DNA from: Rhizobium sp. Q54
Lineage (GTDB): Bacteria > Pseudomonadota > Alphaproteobacteria > Rhizobiales > Beijerinckiaceae
Assembly (NCBI GenBank): GCA_945901195.1
Contig: CAMDKB010000030.1
Span: 1 to 18,005 of the forward strand
Reading direction: 5' to 3'
Length of the DNA stretch: 18,005 nt
A program made the translations under genes and the position numbers. The notes under the pieces were generated by a model that was given only the letters and a program-made list of their open reading frames with translations, searched no databases and was not told the origin of the DNA. Positions 1 through 7,138 of the stretch are shown here, in pieces. Within the stretch, counting starts at the first letter, position 1. Each line of letters starts with the position of its first letter.

Positions 1-337
1 CACGGGCTGCGATCAGCAGGTCTTCGCCGCGTATCACCTGCTGAACAAGATCAATCGATGCGCCGCCGATCTTTGCAGCTGAAGTCGTCACGTCCAGGAG
101 GTCGTCCATGCGCGCGGGCTTCAGGAAATCGATTTCCATGCGCCGCACTGCAAAACCGAAACTCACGCCTTGTGAGCCTTCGAATATAGCCTGCTGGTGA
201 ATGCCAAGTTCGCGCAGATATTCCGTGCGCGCGCGCTCCATGAAGCGAAGGTAGGAAGCGTGATAGACTACGCCCGAAAAGTCTGTGTCCTCATAATACA
301 CCCGTATGGTGAAACGATGGGGAGGGGCTGATTTCAT
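1..337 (-). CDS. ybgC: YbgC-like acyl-CoA thioesterase, 3' end outside window
   Basis: Hotdog-fold (4HBT) thioesterase of the YbgC type, which hydrolyses acyl-CoA thioesters in the cytoplasm and usually sits beside tolQ-tolR. About 112 codons are visible; the C-terminus lies beyond base 1. The family signature is clear near residues 14-35: YYEDTDFSGVVYHASY followed by RFMERART, containing the catalytic Asp of the EDTD stretch and the GVVYH turn. The ATG at 337-335 overlaps the stop of the upstream metallophosphoesterase as ATGA, so translation is probably coupled. If gene order is typical, tolQ would follow to the left, but that is not visible. The family call is firm; the acyl substrate cannot be told from sequence. 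Confidence 0.9.
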   Translation of the reverse strand, partial: MKSAPPHRFTIRVYYEDTDFSGVVYHASYLRFMERARTEYLRELGIHQQAIFEGSQGVSFGFAVRRMEIDFLKPARMDDLLDVTTSAAKIGGASIDLVQQVIRGEDLLIAAR

Positions 338-1245
338 GCGCCGCGCGCTGAGCCAAGGTCAATCAAGACGATTTCTGGCGCAGCGCCGATCCGCACTGGT
401 ATGCCTGAGCAGCCAAGCCCGCTCGAGACAATGAGATTGCGCCCTTCCTCGATCTTGTGACCATAAGCGTAGCGTGATCCATATCGAGAGGGCACGACGG
501 GCGTCCATCCGAACAGGCTGATCTGGCCGCCATGCGTGTGCCCGCTCAGCGTCAACGAAACGCGCTCGGGAACTCGCGGGAAAACGTCAGGTTCATGCGC
601 CATCAGCAAAATGGGGTCGTCGCTGGTCACTTGAGCCAGGGTTCCCTGCAGATCATCGATTCCATATTTGGGGTGCCGCCAGCCGCGAAGCGGAATGAAC
701 GCAATCTGATCGCCAAGGCCTGCAAGCCAGAACGGCTGTCCGTGCTTTTCAAGGCGGATGCTCTCGTTTTGGTAAACCCTGATGCCTGCATCCTGAAGCG
801 CTTTACCTGCGGCGGGCAGACCTTCGCCACGGCGCATGGCGTCACCGTCGCTCCACCAGTCGTGATTGCCGAGAACCGAATGCACACCAAGAGGCGCCTT
901 CAATTGGGCCAGCGCTTTGGCCCAGGCTTGCGCAGGAAGATTCACCTGGAACTTGTGAGTCGCGATGTAATCGCCCAGCAGAAGAATGCAATCGGCGCCC
1001 AGATCATTCGCCATTGCAACGATATTCTTGACCCGCTCCTCATTCATCCAAGGTTCGCACGCGTGAATATCGGTCACGATGGCGATGCGCAGGGGAAAGT
1101 CTTTGGGCCAGTGCGGCGGCGTAAGAGCATAATGCTTAACGCGCAGGTGAAAAAAGGGCTCGATGATCACGCCATAAACCGACGCCGCCGAGCCCAGCAC
1201 GGCAGCGGATCCGAGCAACCGGAGAAAGGCGCGGCGGGTGATCAT
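334..1245 (-). CDS. Tat-exported metallophosphoesterase (YaeI/YkuE type)
   Basis: Calcineurin-like metallophosphoesterase, 303 aa. The N-terminus MITRRAFLRLLG is a twin-arginine signal followed by a hydrophobic stretch to about residue 27, so export or membrane anchoring by the Tat system is likely. The dimetal-site motifs occur in order: D59-x-H61 in TDIHA, G91-D92, G126-N-H-D129, H217 in AHEPD, and GHTHGGQ at 235-241. Members of this branch (YaeI, YkuE) are phosphodiesterases acting at the envelope, some on lipid pyrophosphates or phospholipids; the substrate here is unknown. Its last four bases overlap the start of the ybgC-like gene. The ribosome-binding site is weak, but the start is supported because the RR motif lies directly after it. 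Confidence 0.9.
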   Translation of the reverse strand: MITRRAFLRLLGSAAVLGSAASVYGVIIEPFFHLRVKHYALTPPHWPKDFPLRIAIVTDIHACEPWMNEERVKNIVAMANDLGADCILLLGDYIATHKFQVNLPAQAWAKALAQLKAPLGVHSVLGNHDWWSDGDAMRRGEGLPAAGKALQDAGIRVYQNESIRLEKHGQPFWLAGLGDQIAFIPLRGWRHPKYGIDDLQGTLAQVTSDDPILLMAHEPDVFPRVPERVSLTLSGHTHGGQISLFGWTPVVPSRYGSRYAYGHKIEEGRNLIVSSGLGCSGIPVRIGAAPEIVLIDLGSARGA

Positions 1246-1354
1246 GGCGATGTCTTATGAAGTTACGGCGTGAGCTTGCACATGAAAAATGTCGCATCCA
1301 TTAATAACCAGAATGCAGGCGGCCAACATGAGCCGCACTGCAGACATTGTCGTC

Positions 1355-1957
1355 TCACACCGGCCCGGCGGTCTGATCGAATTCAGGCACATGAGCGCGG
1401 AAGGCATCAAGCCAACCGATCAGTGCAGGGTGCGAGGCGCGCCAGTCGACCTGCTTGCGCCAATCGAGATAGGCGAGGGCGCAGGCAATCGCGATCGTGC
1501 CGGCGTTGAAGGTTTTGGGATCCGGCGGATTGGCCGCGAGGGCGGCAATGCTACGATCCACCTTGCCGCGCTGGTAGTCGAGCCAGGGCTTGTGGTGAAT
1601 CTCTGCCGGGCGATGGCGCGATTCATAAACTATGAGAATCGCCGCATCCATGATGCCGTCGCCAAGCGCCTGCAGGGTAAGGCACTTGATACGTCCATCG
1701 AAATCGGCCGGAATGATTTTTCCGCCGCCCGCCATATGATCGAGATATTCGAGGATAACGCGGCTGTCGAAGACAGCCTGTCCGTTGTCGAGAATGAGCG
1801 CGGGAATTTTTCCGAGCGGATTGTCCTTGCGCAGTACGTCGTCCGGATTCATCGGGTCGGCGTCGGTCAGCTTGATTTTATCTGTCAGGCCCAGACGCAG
1901 CGCTGCGAGCCGGGCCTTGCGGCCGAAAGGCGACGTAAGCGTTGTACGCAATAGCAT
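1355..1957 (-). CDS. Glutathione S-transferase family protein
   Basis: A 200 aa protein with an N-terminal thioredoxin-fold GST domain (about 1-78) and a helical C-terminal domain (about 85-200). Visible landmarks are the active-site region TTLTSPFGRK with Ser9 as the likely catalytic residue, the cis-proline loop KIPAL (Pro52), and the glutathione gamma-glutamyl binding pair D64-S65 in FDSRVILEYLD. The pattern resembles YibF-like bacterial GSTs. The ribosome-binding site GGGAG (1965-1969) lies seven bases upstream of the ATG and inside the last codons of the AbrB-family gene, whose stop is only two bases away, so the two genes are co-transcribed and probably coupled. The physiological substrate is not predictable. 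Confidence 0.9.
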   Translation of the reverse strand: MLLRTTLTSPFGRKARLAALRLGLTDKIKLTDADPMNPDDVLRKDNPLGKIPALILDNGQAVFDSRVILEYLDHMAGGGKIIPADFDGRIKCLTLQALGDGIMDAAILIVYESRHRPAEIHHKPWLDYQRGKVDRSIAALAANPPDPKTFNAGTIAIACALAYLDWRKQVDWRASHPALIGWLDAFRAHVPEFDQTAGPV

Positions 1958-1959
1958 TT

Positions 1960-3081
1960 CTATACTCCCGGTGTTTCCTTCGGATTCGGTTTCGTTTGCG
2001 CAGCGAGTTTCGCCGCATCTTCCATTTTCAGCAAGCGCGGAACGATGAAAGGCAGCGACGCGTTGATGATGAAATAGCGCGCGAAATGATGTGCAGTCAC
2101 GAAAATGGGATCGACACCCAAGGCCAGCGACAGCACGACCATCGCCTCCAGCCCGCCCGGCGAATAGCCGATCAGCGCTGCGCCGAAAGGCACTTTCAAC
2201 AGATAGGATGAGGCAAGAGCAAAGCCGATGGCGATCAACATTGTCGAGCCGACACCAAGCATCGTGCCATAAATGATGCGCCAGAAAAGCTTCCAGTCGA
2301 AATCGGAAAAGCGCGAGCCGGTCCAGGCGCCTACAATAATTTGGCCGGCGTTCATCACCCAGTCCGGCGAGCGGCCCGGCGCCCAGCCGATATAATGCGC
2401 AAACCCCGAAACGAGCATTCCGCCGAGGAGAAAGCCGCCGGTGGAGCCAAGCTTCTCAAACACCCATCCCGCGGCAATGCCGAGCGCAAGGACAATGAGC
2501 GTAACGACAAGCGGATCATAATGAATGGGCGGCAGTTGGACCGTGCGGCCATGCATGTCCCAGGCGACGATCAAGGGCAGCAGGGTAACGAGGAACACAA
2601 CGCGCGACATCTGCACAACAGCGATGCGCGCTGCGTCCTTGCCCATGGTGATGGACACGGACACGATATAACTCATCGAGCCTGGAACAGAGGCAAGGAG
2701 CGCCGAAGAAAACGGCCAGCCCATCACATACATCCAGAGCGCCGTGGCCACCGCCGTCATCACGACCACGCAGATTGCCATCGCCAGTACGCTGAACGGG
2801 TAGGCCGCCATATTGGCAAATGTATCAGGCCCGACAATCGCGCCGACGGCCACACCGACCATGCAGAGGCCCGTGACACGCAAGACCGGCCCAAGCCCGT
2901 GCGCATGGCCTGTGAGCGACAATAGCGCCACGGCAATCACCGACCCCGAAATCGCACCGCCCGGGATGTTCAGCCAGACAAAAGCCATGCCCCCCGCTGT
3001 GGCAGTGGCGACCGTCAGCAATTCGCCCGGAGAGATAGCGAAAAGGCGCAGGAGGTTTTGCAGGGGCGGCAGCTTGTCCAT
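1960..3081 (-). CDS. AbrB-family membrane transport protein (PF05145 type)
   Basis: Polytopic inner-membrane protein, 373 aa from the chosen ATG. It has roughly ten hydrophobic segments arranged as two similar halves, the duplication that defines the AbrB (PF05145) family once mislabelled as ammonia monooxygenase. Each half shows a glycine-rich entry (PGGAISGSVIAVALL near the start, STGGFLLGGMLVSGF near the middle), and the second half ends with GYSPGGLEAMVVLSLALG, a family hallmark. The open frame extends upstream to a TTG at 3162, but that extension has no ribosome-binding site and is untypical, so the ATG at 3081 is preferred, although its own ribosome-binding site is also weak. The GST gene follows two bases after the stop. 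Substrate unknown; relatives are suggested transporters or regulators. Confidence 0.85.
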   Translation of the reverse strand: MDKLPPLQNLLRLFAISPGELLTVATATAGGMAFVWLNIPGGAISGSVIAVALLSLTGHAHGLGPVLRVTGLCMVGVAVGAIVGPDTFANMAAYPFSVLAMAICVVVMTAVATALWMYVMGWPFSSALLASVPGSMSYIVSVSITMGKDAARIAVVQMSRVVFLVTLLPLIVAWDMHGRTVQLPPIHYDPLVVTLIVLALGIAAGWVFEKLGSTGGFLLGGMLVSGFAHYIGWAPGRSPDWVMNAGQIIVGAWTGSRFSDFDWKLFWRIIYGTMLGVGSTMLIAIGFALASSYLLKVPFGAALIGYSPGGLEAMVVLSLALGVDPIFVTAHHFARYFIINASLPFIVPRLLKMEDAAKLAAQTKPNPKETPGV

Positions 3082-3275
3082 GTGCTGGGCGGGATAGGAC
3101 AGCAGGGCAGGGATGTCAAAAACAGCGATGAGCCAAATTTCATCACCGTTGGTGTCATTCAAGAAATCGTGTGCATGTTAGCGCTGGTTTGGCATGCCGA
3201 TCCCAGGGCTGCGGCCGGGAATGTCTGTTCGGGACGATTGATAGTTAGCCATGCCTTGCCTGGGACCGGGGTGGC

Positions 3276-3336
3276 CAATCCAGCGCCCCGACGGGGCGCA
3301 AGACAGTAGCCACGGGTGAGCGCAGCGAACCCGTGG
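3276..3336. repeat. Intergenic palindromic repeat, copy A
   Basis: Two palindromes joined by a short linker. The first begins caatccagcg and forms the near-perfect 8-bp inverted repeat gcgccccg / cggggcgc (3283-3290 and 3292-3299). The second has perfect 8-bp arms ccacgggt / acccgtgg (3310-3317 and 3329-3336) around an 11-base centre. Copy B carries the same two parts in a different arrangement. Confidence 0.65.
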
Positions 3337-3442
3337 ATGCCCATATGCCATTGCCCTGCCCGGAACACGGGGCAGAGGAATTTGCATGTGGCCAAACGCG
3401 GATGTGCTGTCGAACTGCGTGCCGGGAAGTCGCGGAAAATCC

Positions 3443-3461
3443 TTCGCCCCGCCGGGGCGAA
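3443..3461. repeat. Perfect 8-bp hairpin between the two repeat copies
   Basis: Arms ttcgcccc and ggggcgaa (3443-3450, 3454-3461) with a three-base loop. The core resembles the gcgcccc-type palindromes of copies A and B. A run of five T follows on the plus strand only after eight further bases, so it is not a standard terminator. Confidence 0.55.
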
Positions 3462-3479
3462 GCCTCGGGTTTTTCTTGT

Positions 3480-3533
3480 CCACGGGTTCGCTGCACTCAC
3501 CCGTGGCTTCAATCCAGCGTCCCATCGGGGCGC
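3480..3533. repeat. Intergenic palindromic repeat, copy B
   Basis: The palindrome ccacgggt / acccgtgg (3480-3487, 3499-3506) matches that of copy A in inverted orientation with one mismatch in the centre. It is followed by caatccagcg (3510-3519) and an imperfect version of the gcgcccc palindrome (3518-3533), in the same orientation as copy A. Parts have therefore been flipped relative to each other. Confidence 0.65.
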
Positions 3534-3570
3534 GGACACAATGTAGCGGATGCACTATCTTTGTCAGCCG

Positions 3571-3596
3571 GGAAACAGGCGCTTGTCGACGCCTGT
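3571..3596 (-). terminator. Possible terminator of the cupin operon
   Basis: A perfect 7-bp inverted repeat, acaggcg / cgcctgt (3575-3581 and 3590-3596), with an 8-base loop starts inside the stop codon of the second cupin gene. In the minus direction it is followed by only three T before GC-rich sequence, so it is a weak intrinsic terminator or an RNA 3' end stabiliser. Confidence 0.4.
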
Positions 3597-4204
3597 CACG
3601 CTGCCTTCTCACCCCGCAAATAATCGCGGATCACATCCGCATTCAGCGTGACATAGGGATCGAACTCCGGTGCGTCTTCCAGCTGGTCGAGGGTGTTCAG
3701 GCCCATCTGCCGGAATATGCGCGCAGTGCAGGAAATCAGACGCACGGGCTTTGAAGGATCAGCATTGAAATGCTGATGGATGGTCATCGGAGGGACGTAG
3801 ATATAGTCGCCCGCTTCCCATTCAAGTTTTTGGGTTTCCTTCTTCGGCTTCCATTCAAACACGTCGCCGATTTCGACATCGCAATCCTGATGGATGTCGA
3901 AGCCCTTGCCTTCGATCACATAGACGCATTCTTCCGCCAGATGCCGGTGCTTGCCCGAGCGTGAACCCGGCGGAATGATCTGCATGTAGGAGTCCATCGT
4001 CTCGATGCGCGTGTTCATGCTCTCGTTCATGAGATGCTTGAGCAAGCCCTGTCGCGACATTTCCCATGGCATTTCCGAGGGACGAACGATCTTCTTGCGG
4101 CGGGCGTTGCGCGTGGGCGCGTCGCGCGCGTCGTCGAGCAGGCGCTGATAATTGCGCTCGTTTTCCTTGCCTTCGAGCCAGGCTGCAGTTTCACCCCAGG
4201 CCAT
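3596..4204 (-). CDS. Cupin protein 2, gentisate-dioxygenase-like
   Basis: Single-domain cupin, 202 aa, with a helical N-terminal arm (about 1-65) before the beta barrel. Cupin motif 1 is H86-R-H88-LAE-E92, with the usual two His and Glu ligands. Motif 2 is GDYIYVPPMTIHQHFN with H143 as third His, H145 and N147; the PPxxxHxHxN form is that of gentisate 1,2-dioxygenase and relatives, which open dihydroxylated aromatic rings with Fe(II). The frame extends upstream to 4258, but the ATG at 4204 has GGGAGG (4213-4218) eight bases ahead and begins one base after the stop of cupin 1, so it is the likely start. The gene is the last of the Bug-cupin-cupin unit. Ring cleavage is an inference; an isomerase or sensor role remains possible. 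Confidence 0.85.
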   Translation of the reverse strand: MAWGETAAWLEGKENERNYQRLLDDARDAPTRNARRKKIVRPSEMPWEMSRQGLLKHLMNESMNTRIETMDSYMQIIPPGSRSGKHRHLAEECVYVIEGKGFDIHQDCDVEIGDVFEWKPKKETQKLEWEAGDYIYVPPMTIHQHFNADPSKPVRLISCTARIFRQMGLNTLDQLEDAPEFDPYVTLNADVIRDYLRGEKAA

Positions 4205-4205
4205 A

Positions 4206-4838
4206 TCAATAGCCTCCCTTGGGGTGATTGAAGTCCTGTTCTTCCTCGCGTGCGACAAACCCTTCGCATTCCGGCGTTACGTCCACAGGCCGCTCTTTCA
4301 CGGTCTTCTGGAAGAGCATGTTGAGGAAGAGATACATCGGCTTGGTCTTGATGACGAGGGCGCGGGCCGGCTTGTCTGTCGAGGCGTTGAAATGCTGGTG
4401 CACGCAATTGTTGTGCACTATGGCGATATCGCCCGCCTTCCAGTCGTAACGGATGCCGTCGTGGATCTCGTAGCCTTCACCATCCAGAATGTAGAAGGCG
4501 GCTTCGTTCACATGGCCATGCTTTTGAGAAGAGGCGCCCGGCGCGTATTCTTCCAGATGCATATGGAAGGTCTGGGTGATGCCATCCTTCGGCTCGATAT
4601 AATGGCGCGAGAAGCATTGTGGGCCATCGATGAAGGAATTGCCCTTGGCCTTGCGCACCCGGGGAACCGCGCGCAGGCGATCAAGCTCCTGCTGGACGTT
4701 GTATTCGCCCTGAATGCCGCGCACGAACACGCGGTCCTTCTTGTTGTGGTACATCTTGGTGCGCTTCTCATCGAGCGCTTCCGAATTGTGTCCGATGTCG
4801 CCGGGTGTAGCCCCGCCTTTGGTGACGCGATCGTCCAT
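4206..4838 (-). CDS. Cupin protein 1, gentisate-dioxygenase-like paralogue
   Basis: Single-domain cupin of 210 aa, related to the following gene: both share a basic N-terminal arm, an HxH motif 1 and an HQHFN motif 2. Here motif 1 is H107-G-H109-VNEA, so the position that is Glu92 in cupin 2 is Ala113; a three-His site (H107, H109, H147) without Glu is what gentisate and salicylate dioxygenases use. Motif 2 is VHNNCVHQHFN with H147, H149 and N151. A strong ribosome-binding site AGGAGG (4843-4848) lies four bases from the ATG. The stop is one base from the cupin 2 start, so equimolar, coupled synthesis is expected. The two may form one hetero-oligomer. The function is inferred from fold and motifs only. 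Confidence 0.85.
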   Translation of the reverse strand: MDDRVTKGGATPGDIGHNSEALDEKRTKMYHNKKDRVFVRGIQGEYNVQQELDRLRAVPRVRKAKGNSFIDGPQCFSRHYIEPKDGITQTFHMHLEEYAPGASSQKHGHVNEAAFYILDGEGYEIHDGIRYDWKAGDIAIVHNNCVHQHFNASTDKPARALVIKTKPMYLFLNMLFQKTVKERPVDVTPECEGFVAREEEQDFNHPKGGY

Positions 4839-4862
4839 AGGTCCTCCTGAATTCTGTTTCCG

Positions 4863-4898
4863 GTGTAATGAAATGCCGGAGTCCCGACTTCATTACAC
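4863..4898. promoter_or_regulatory. 10-bp inverted repeat upstream of the cupin pair
   Basis: Perfect arms GTGTAATGAA (4863-4872) and TTCATTACAC (4889-4898), with an inner CGG / CCG pair in the 16-base centre. It sits in the 95-bp gap between the Bug receptor stop and the cupin 1 ribosome-binding site. It could be an operator for an internal promoter or an RNA hairpin tuning expression between receptor and enzymes; no T run follows, so a plain terminator is unlikely. Confidence 0.55.
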
Positions 4899-4933
4899 AG
4901 TGCTGCATATTCTGTCACGGCCAACCAATGGCC

Positions 4934-5887
4934 TTATTGCTTTTCCATTTTCGCTGCCGCGACGGCCTTGCCGTAATTCGCAAATTCGCTCTGGTAGAGC
5001 TTGTTCGCTTCCTCCTGCGAAATTGTCCACGGTTCTGCGCCGATGGTGTTGAGGAATTTCTTGGTGTCCTCCTGCGCAACCACCGCATCGACCCATTTGT
5101 TGATCTGGTCCGTAATCGGCTTGGGCGTAGCTGTGGGAACTATGGCGGACCACCAGCCCATCAGCACGATGTCCATGCCGAGCTCCCGGAAGGTCGGCAC
5201 GTTGGGGGCGGTCTGAAATCGCTCCGGCGAGACGATGGCGAGCAGGCGGAACCGCCCTGCGCGCTCCTGCGACAGCGCAAACAACGGATCATAGATACCG
5301 AAATCCAGCGTGCCGCTCTGCATGTCGTTGAGGCTTTGCGCGCCAACACGATAGACGACCTCCACCGGGTCAATTCCATTCGCCGCCTTGTAGAGCGCGC
5401 CGGCGATTGTCGCCGTGGTGGCGTAGGTTGCATAAGTCGCCTTGGCGCCCTTGACCTTGAGGGCGGCGGTGAGCTCAGCGACAGTTTTATAGGGCTGGGT
5501 GGTATCGACGGCCAGCATGAAGGCCTGCCGGTTGATGGTGCCGGCGACCTTGAGGCCGGTGCGGGTATTGGCCGGAGGCGTCTTCAAAAGCGAGTCATTG
5601 GCGGTGATCGCTGCCGGGGAATGAATGAAGATGGTGTGCCCGTCCGGCTTGGCGCGCATGATGGCCTCGGTCGCCAGCGCGCCGTTGGCGCCTTGCCGGT
5701 TTTCCACCACGATGGTCTGGCCAGCCAGAGGCCTGATCTTTTCGGCCATGAATCGCACGATTGCATCTGAGGACGAGCCAGCCTGATAGGCGCAGATGAA
5801 CGTGATCGCCCGATTCGGATAAGCCTCCTGCGCTGCCGCCGGGACGATGCCGATTAGAGTTGATAGCGCCAGCCATGCAGTTTTCAT
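4934..5887 (-). CDS. TTT-family (Bug) periplasmic substrate-binding protein A
   Basis: Periplasmic receptor of the tripartite tricarboxylate transporter family, 317 aa. A signal peptide of about 19-20 residues ends in PAAAQ. The mature start EAYPNRAITFICAYQAGSSS is typical of Bug proteins, followed by VVENRQGANGALATEAI and the ligand-loop region SPAAITAND. Such receptors bind carboxylates, aromatic acids or amides and hand them to TctA/TctB membrane partners, which are absent here. The frame stays open far upstream (to 6403), but the ATG at 5887 is chosen because the signal peptide begins there; the ribosome-binding site is weak. It is first in a minus-strand unit with the two cupins, suggesting its ligand is their substrate or a precursor. 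Confidence 0.9.
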   Translation of the reverse strand: MKTAWLALSTLIGIVPAAAQEAYPNRAITFICAYQAGSSSDAIVRFMAEKIRPLAGQTIVVENRQGANGALATEAIMRAKPDGHTIFIHSPAAITANDSLLKTPPANTRTGLKVAGTINRQAFMLAVDTTQPYKTVAELTAALKVKGAKATYATYATTATIAGALYKAANGIDPVEVVYRVGAQSLNDMQSGTLDFGIYDPLFALSQERAGRFRLLAIVSPERFQTAPNVPTFRELGMDIVLMGWWSAIVPTATPKPITDQINKWVDAVVAQEDTKKFLNTIGAEPWTISQEEANKLYQSEFANYGKAVAAAKMEKQ

Positions 5888-6076
5888 GTAACGATCTCTG
5901 TTGTTGATGATAATTCGTGCAACTAGGCTTTGATCATGCTGTTTTTGCGCCCCGGAGGCAAGGCGGTGCGCCAGTTTTCCCTTTGCCACCCACGAAATCC
6001 CCTTTATCTGTGGGCCGGGGAACTTCAACATGGACCGGGCCCAACGTGGCCGCAAAAATCGCGGGAGCAATACCAA
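5888..6076. promoter_or_regulatory. Divergent promoter region between Bug A and Bug B
   Basis: A 189-bp intergenic region separating oppositely transcribed receptor genes, so promoters for both units should lie here. I could not find a convincing -35/-10 pair on either strand. A short inverted repeat tgggcc / ggccca is visible between about 6010 and 6040. No regulator gene is nearby. Confidence 0.35.
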
Positions 6077-7060
6077 ATGAAGCGCAACAGTATTTGGACG
6101 TATTCGGTTCTGACGGCGGCATTGTCGACCGTAACGCTGATGGCCTCGCTGCCTGCGCAGGCCCAGCAATGGCCGACCCGTGTCGTGCGATTCATCGTTC
6201 CATTTGCTCCAGGCGCGGGCGCAGACATCGGCGCGCGGCTTGCTGCTGACAAGTTGCAGAAATATTGGCCCCAGGGCGCGATTGTCGAAAATCGTCCGGG
6301 CGGCGACAGCCTTATCGCCATCCGACAGGTGATCAGCGCGCAGGACGATCACATGCTGCTGTTTGGACCGTCGGGGAATTTCACACCGCACCCCTATCGG
6401 CACGACAAGCTAGGTTACGACCGCCCGACAGAATTGCTGCCCATTGCCAGATTCTCGAACACATTGATCGGTCTGGCGATTTCGTCCTCGCTCGGCGTCA
6501 ACACGCTGAAGGAATTTGTCGAAAAGGCCAAGGCCGCGCCTGGCAAGATGAATGTCGTGGTCGTACCGGGCATTACGGAATTTGTCTGGGATGGTTTTAC
6601 CAAAACTGTCGGCGTCAACATCGTCAAGGTGCCCTATACGAATCTGGTTCAGGGCGCGACGGATATGGGCACAGATCGTGTGCAGGCCTCCATGTCGTCG
6701 CTGGCCATCTTGCAGCCGGCCATGCAGAGCAACGCCGCCAAGCTGATTGTCGTGACGGGCGGCGAACGCGTGAAAATTTTCCCGGACGTGCCAACCTCTG
6801 CCGAAGCGGGCTTCCCCTCGCTGGAGCTGGAAGGCCTTGTAGGCGCGTTTGGCCCGAAGATTATGTCGCTTGAGCTGCGCCGCCGCATCGCCAAGGATAT
6901 TGTCGCGGTAGCCAGCGATCCGGAAATTGCGTCGAAGCTTTCGGCAACCGGCCAGTCGCCCAATCCGGCAGGCTCCGACGAATTCACGGCCGCTATCGAG
7001 AAGCAGGAAGCCCAGGTCGCCGCCATTGCCAAATTGATGGGCCTGCCGCGCAAGGATTGA
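6077..7060 (+). CDS. TTT-family (Bug) periplasmic substrate-binding protein B
   Basis: Bug-type receptor of 327 aa. The signal peptide runs from MKRNSIW through a hydrophobic core to a likely cleavage after LPAQA, before QQWPTRVVRFIVPF. Family features follow: GAGADIGARLAADKLQ, VENRPGGDSLIA, and near the C-terminus the SLELRRRIAKDIVAVASDPE helix. The open frame starts at 5930, but the ATG at 6077 with GGGAG nine bases upstream and an immediate signal peptide is the real start. It is a clear paralogue of the next gene over its whole length (shared ENRPGGDSL, ELEGLVG-FGP and SLELRRRI blocks). Ligand unknown; TctA/TctB partners are not in view. Confidence 0.92.
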   Translation: MKRNSIWTYSVLTAALSTVTLMASLPAQAQQWPTRVVRFIVPFAPGAGADIGARLAADKLQKYWPQGAIVENRPGGDSLIAIRQVISAQDDHMLLFGPSGNFTPHPYRHDKLGYDRPTELLPIARFSNTLIGLAISSSLGVNTLKEFVEKAKAAPGKMNVVVVPGITEFVWDGFTKTVGVNIVKVPYTNLVQGATDMGTDRVQASMSSLAILQPAMQSNAAKLIVVTGGERVKIFPDVPTSAEAGFPSLELEGLVGAFGPKIMSLELRRRIAKDIVAVASDPEIASKLSATGQSPNPAGSDEFTAAIEKQEAQVAAIAKLMGLPRKD

Positions 7061-7095
7061 TGTTGCTGTAGCGCATCCCCGTCGCTTCGGGTAAC

Positions 7096-7138
7096 TTTCC
7101 CCCAAAGGCCGCGCCAAGGCGGCCCAAGGGGGGGGAAA
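7096..7138 (+). promoter_or_regulatory. Hairpin sequestering the ribosome-binding site of Bug C
   Basis: Nested inverted repeats: tttccccc (7096-7103) faces a run of eight G followed by aaa (7128-7138), and ggccgc (7107-7112) faces gcggcc (7119-7124) around a six-base loop. The 3' arm contains the whole purine ribosome-binding site and reaches the first base of the start codon. In mRNA this would block translation of the downstream gene unless opened. The T-free 3' side argues against a terminator. Confidence 0.6.

Larger units (their letters stand above)
3082..3595. other. Gene-free stretch with repeats
   Basis: About 500 bp between the cupin operon and the AbrB-family gene. Overlapping short frames occur on both strands, but none has a credible ribosome-binding site or protein-like composition; their translations merely mirror the palindromes. 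The stretch holds a probable terminator next to the cupin stop, two copies of a palindromic repeat unit and one further perfect hairpin, listed separately. Outside these I see nothing recognisable, and no clear promoter for the AbrB-GST pair. Confidence 0.6.

Noticed and set aside
3443..3475. Intrinsic terminator reading rightward from the ttcgcccc hairpin
   Set aside because: The T run is eight bases away from the stem, and no plus-strand gene lies to its left.
3276..3533. Possible CRISPR array
   Set aside because: Only two copies, in mixed orientation and without regular spacers; no cas genes.
3159..3612. Several overlapping short frames on both strands that could be called hypothetical proteins
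   Set aside because: They arise from the palindromic repeats, so both strands translate similarly; no ribosome-binding site or protein-like composition.
4152..4850. 232 aa plus-strand frame opposite the cupin genes
   Set aside because: Antisense to both cupins, which have conserved metal-binding motifs and good ribosome-binding sites.
4868..5770. 300 aa plus-strand frame opposite Bug A
   Set aside because: Mirrors the receptor gene; rich in Arg, Gly and His without domain pattern.
5888..6403. 172-codon upstream extension of Bug A
   Set aside because: It would bury the signal peptide in mid-protein and runs antisense through the start of Bug B; the ATG at 5887 is the proper start.
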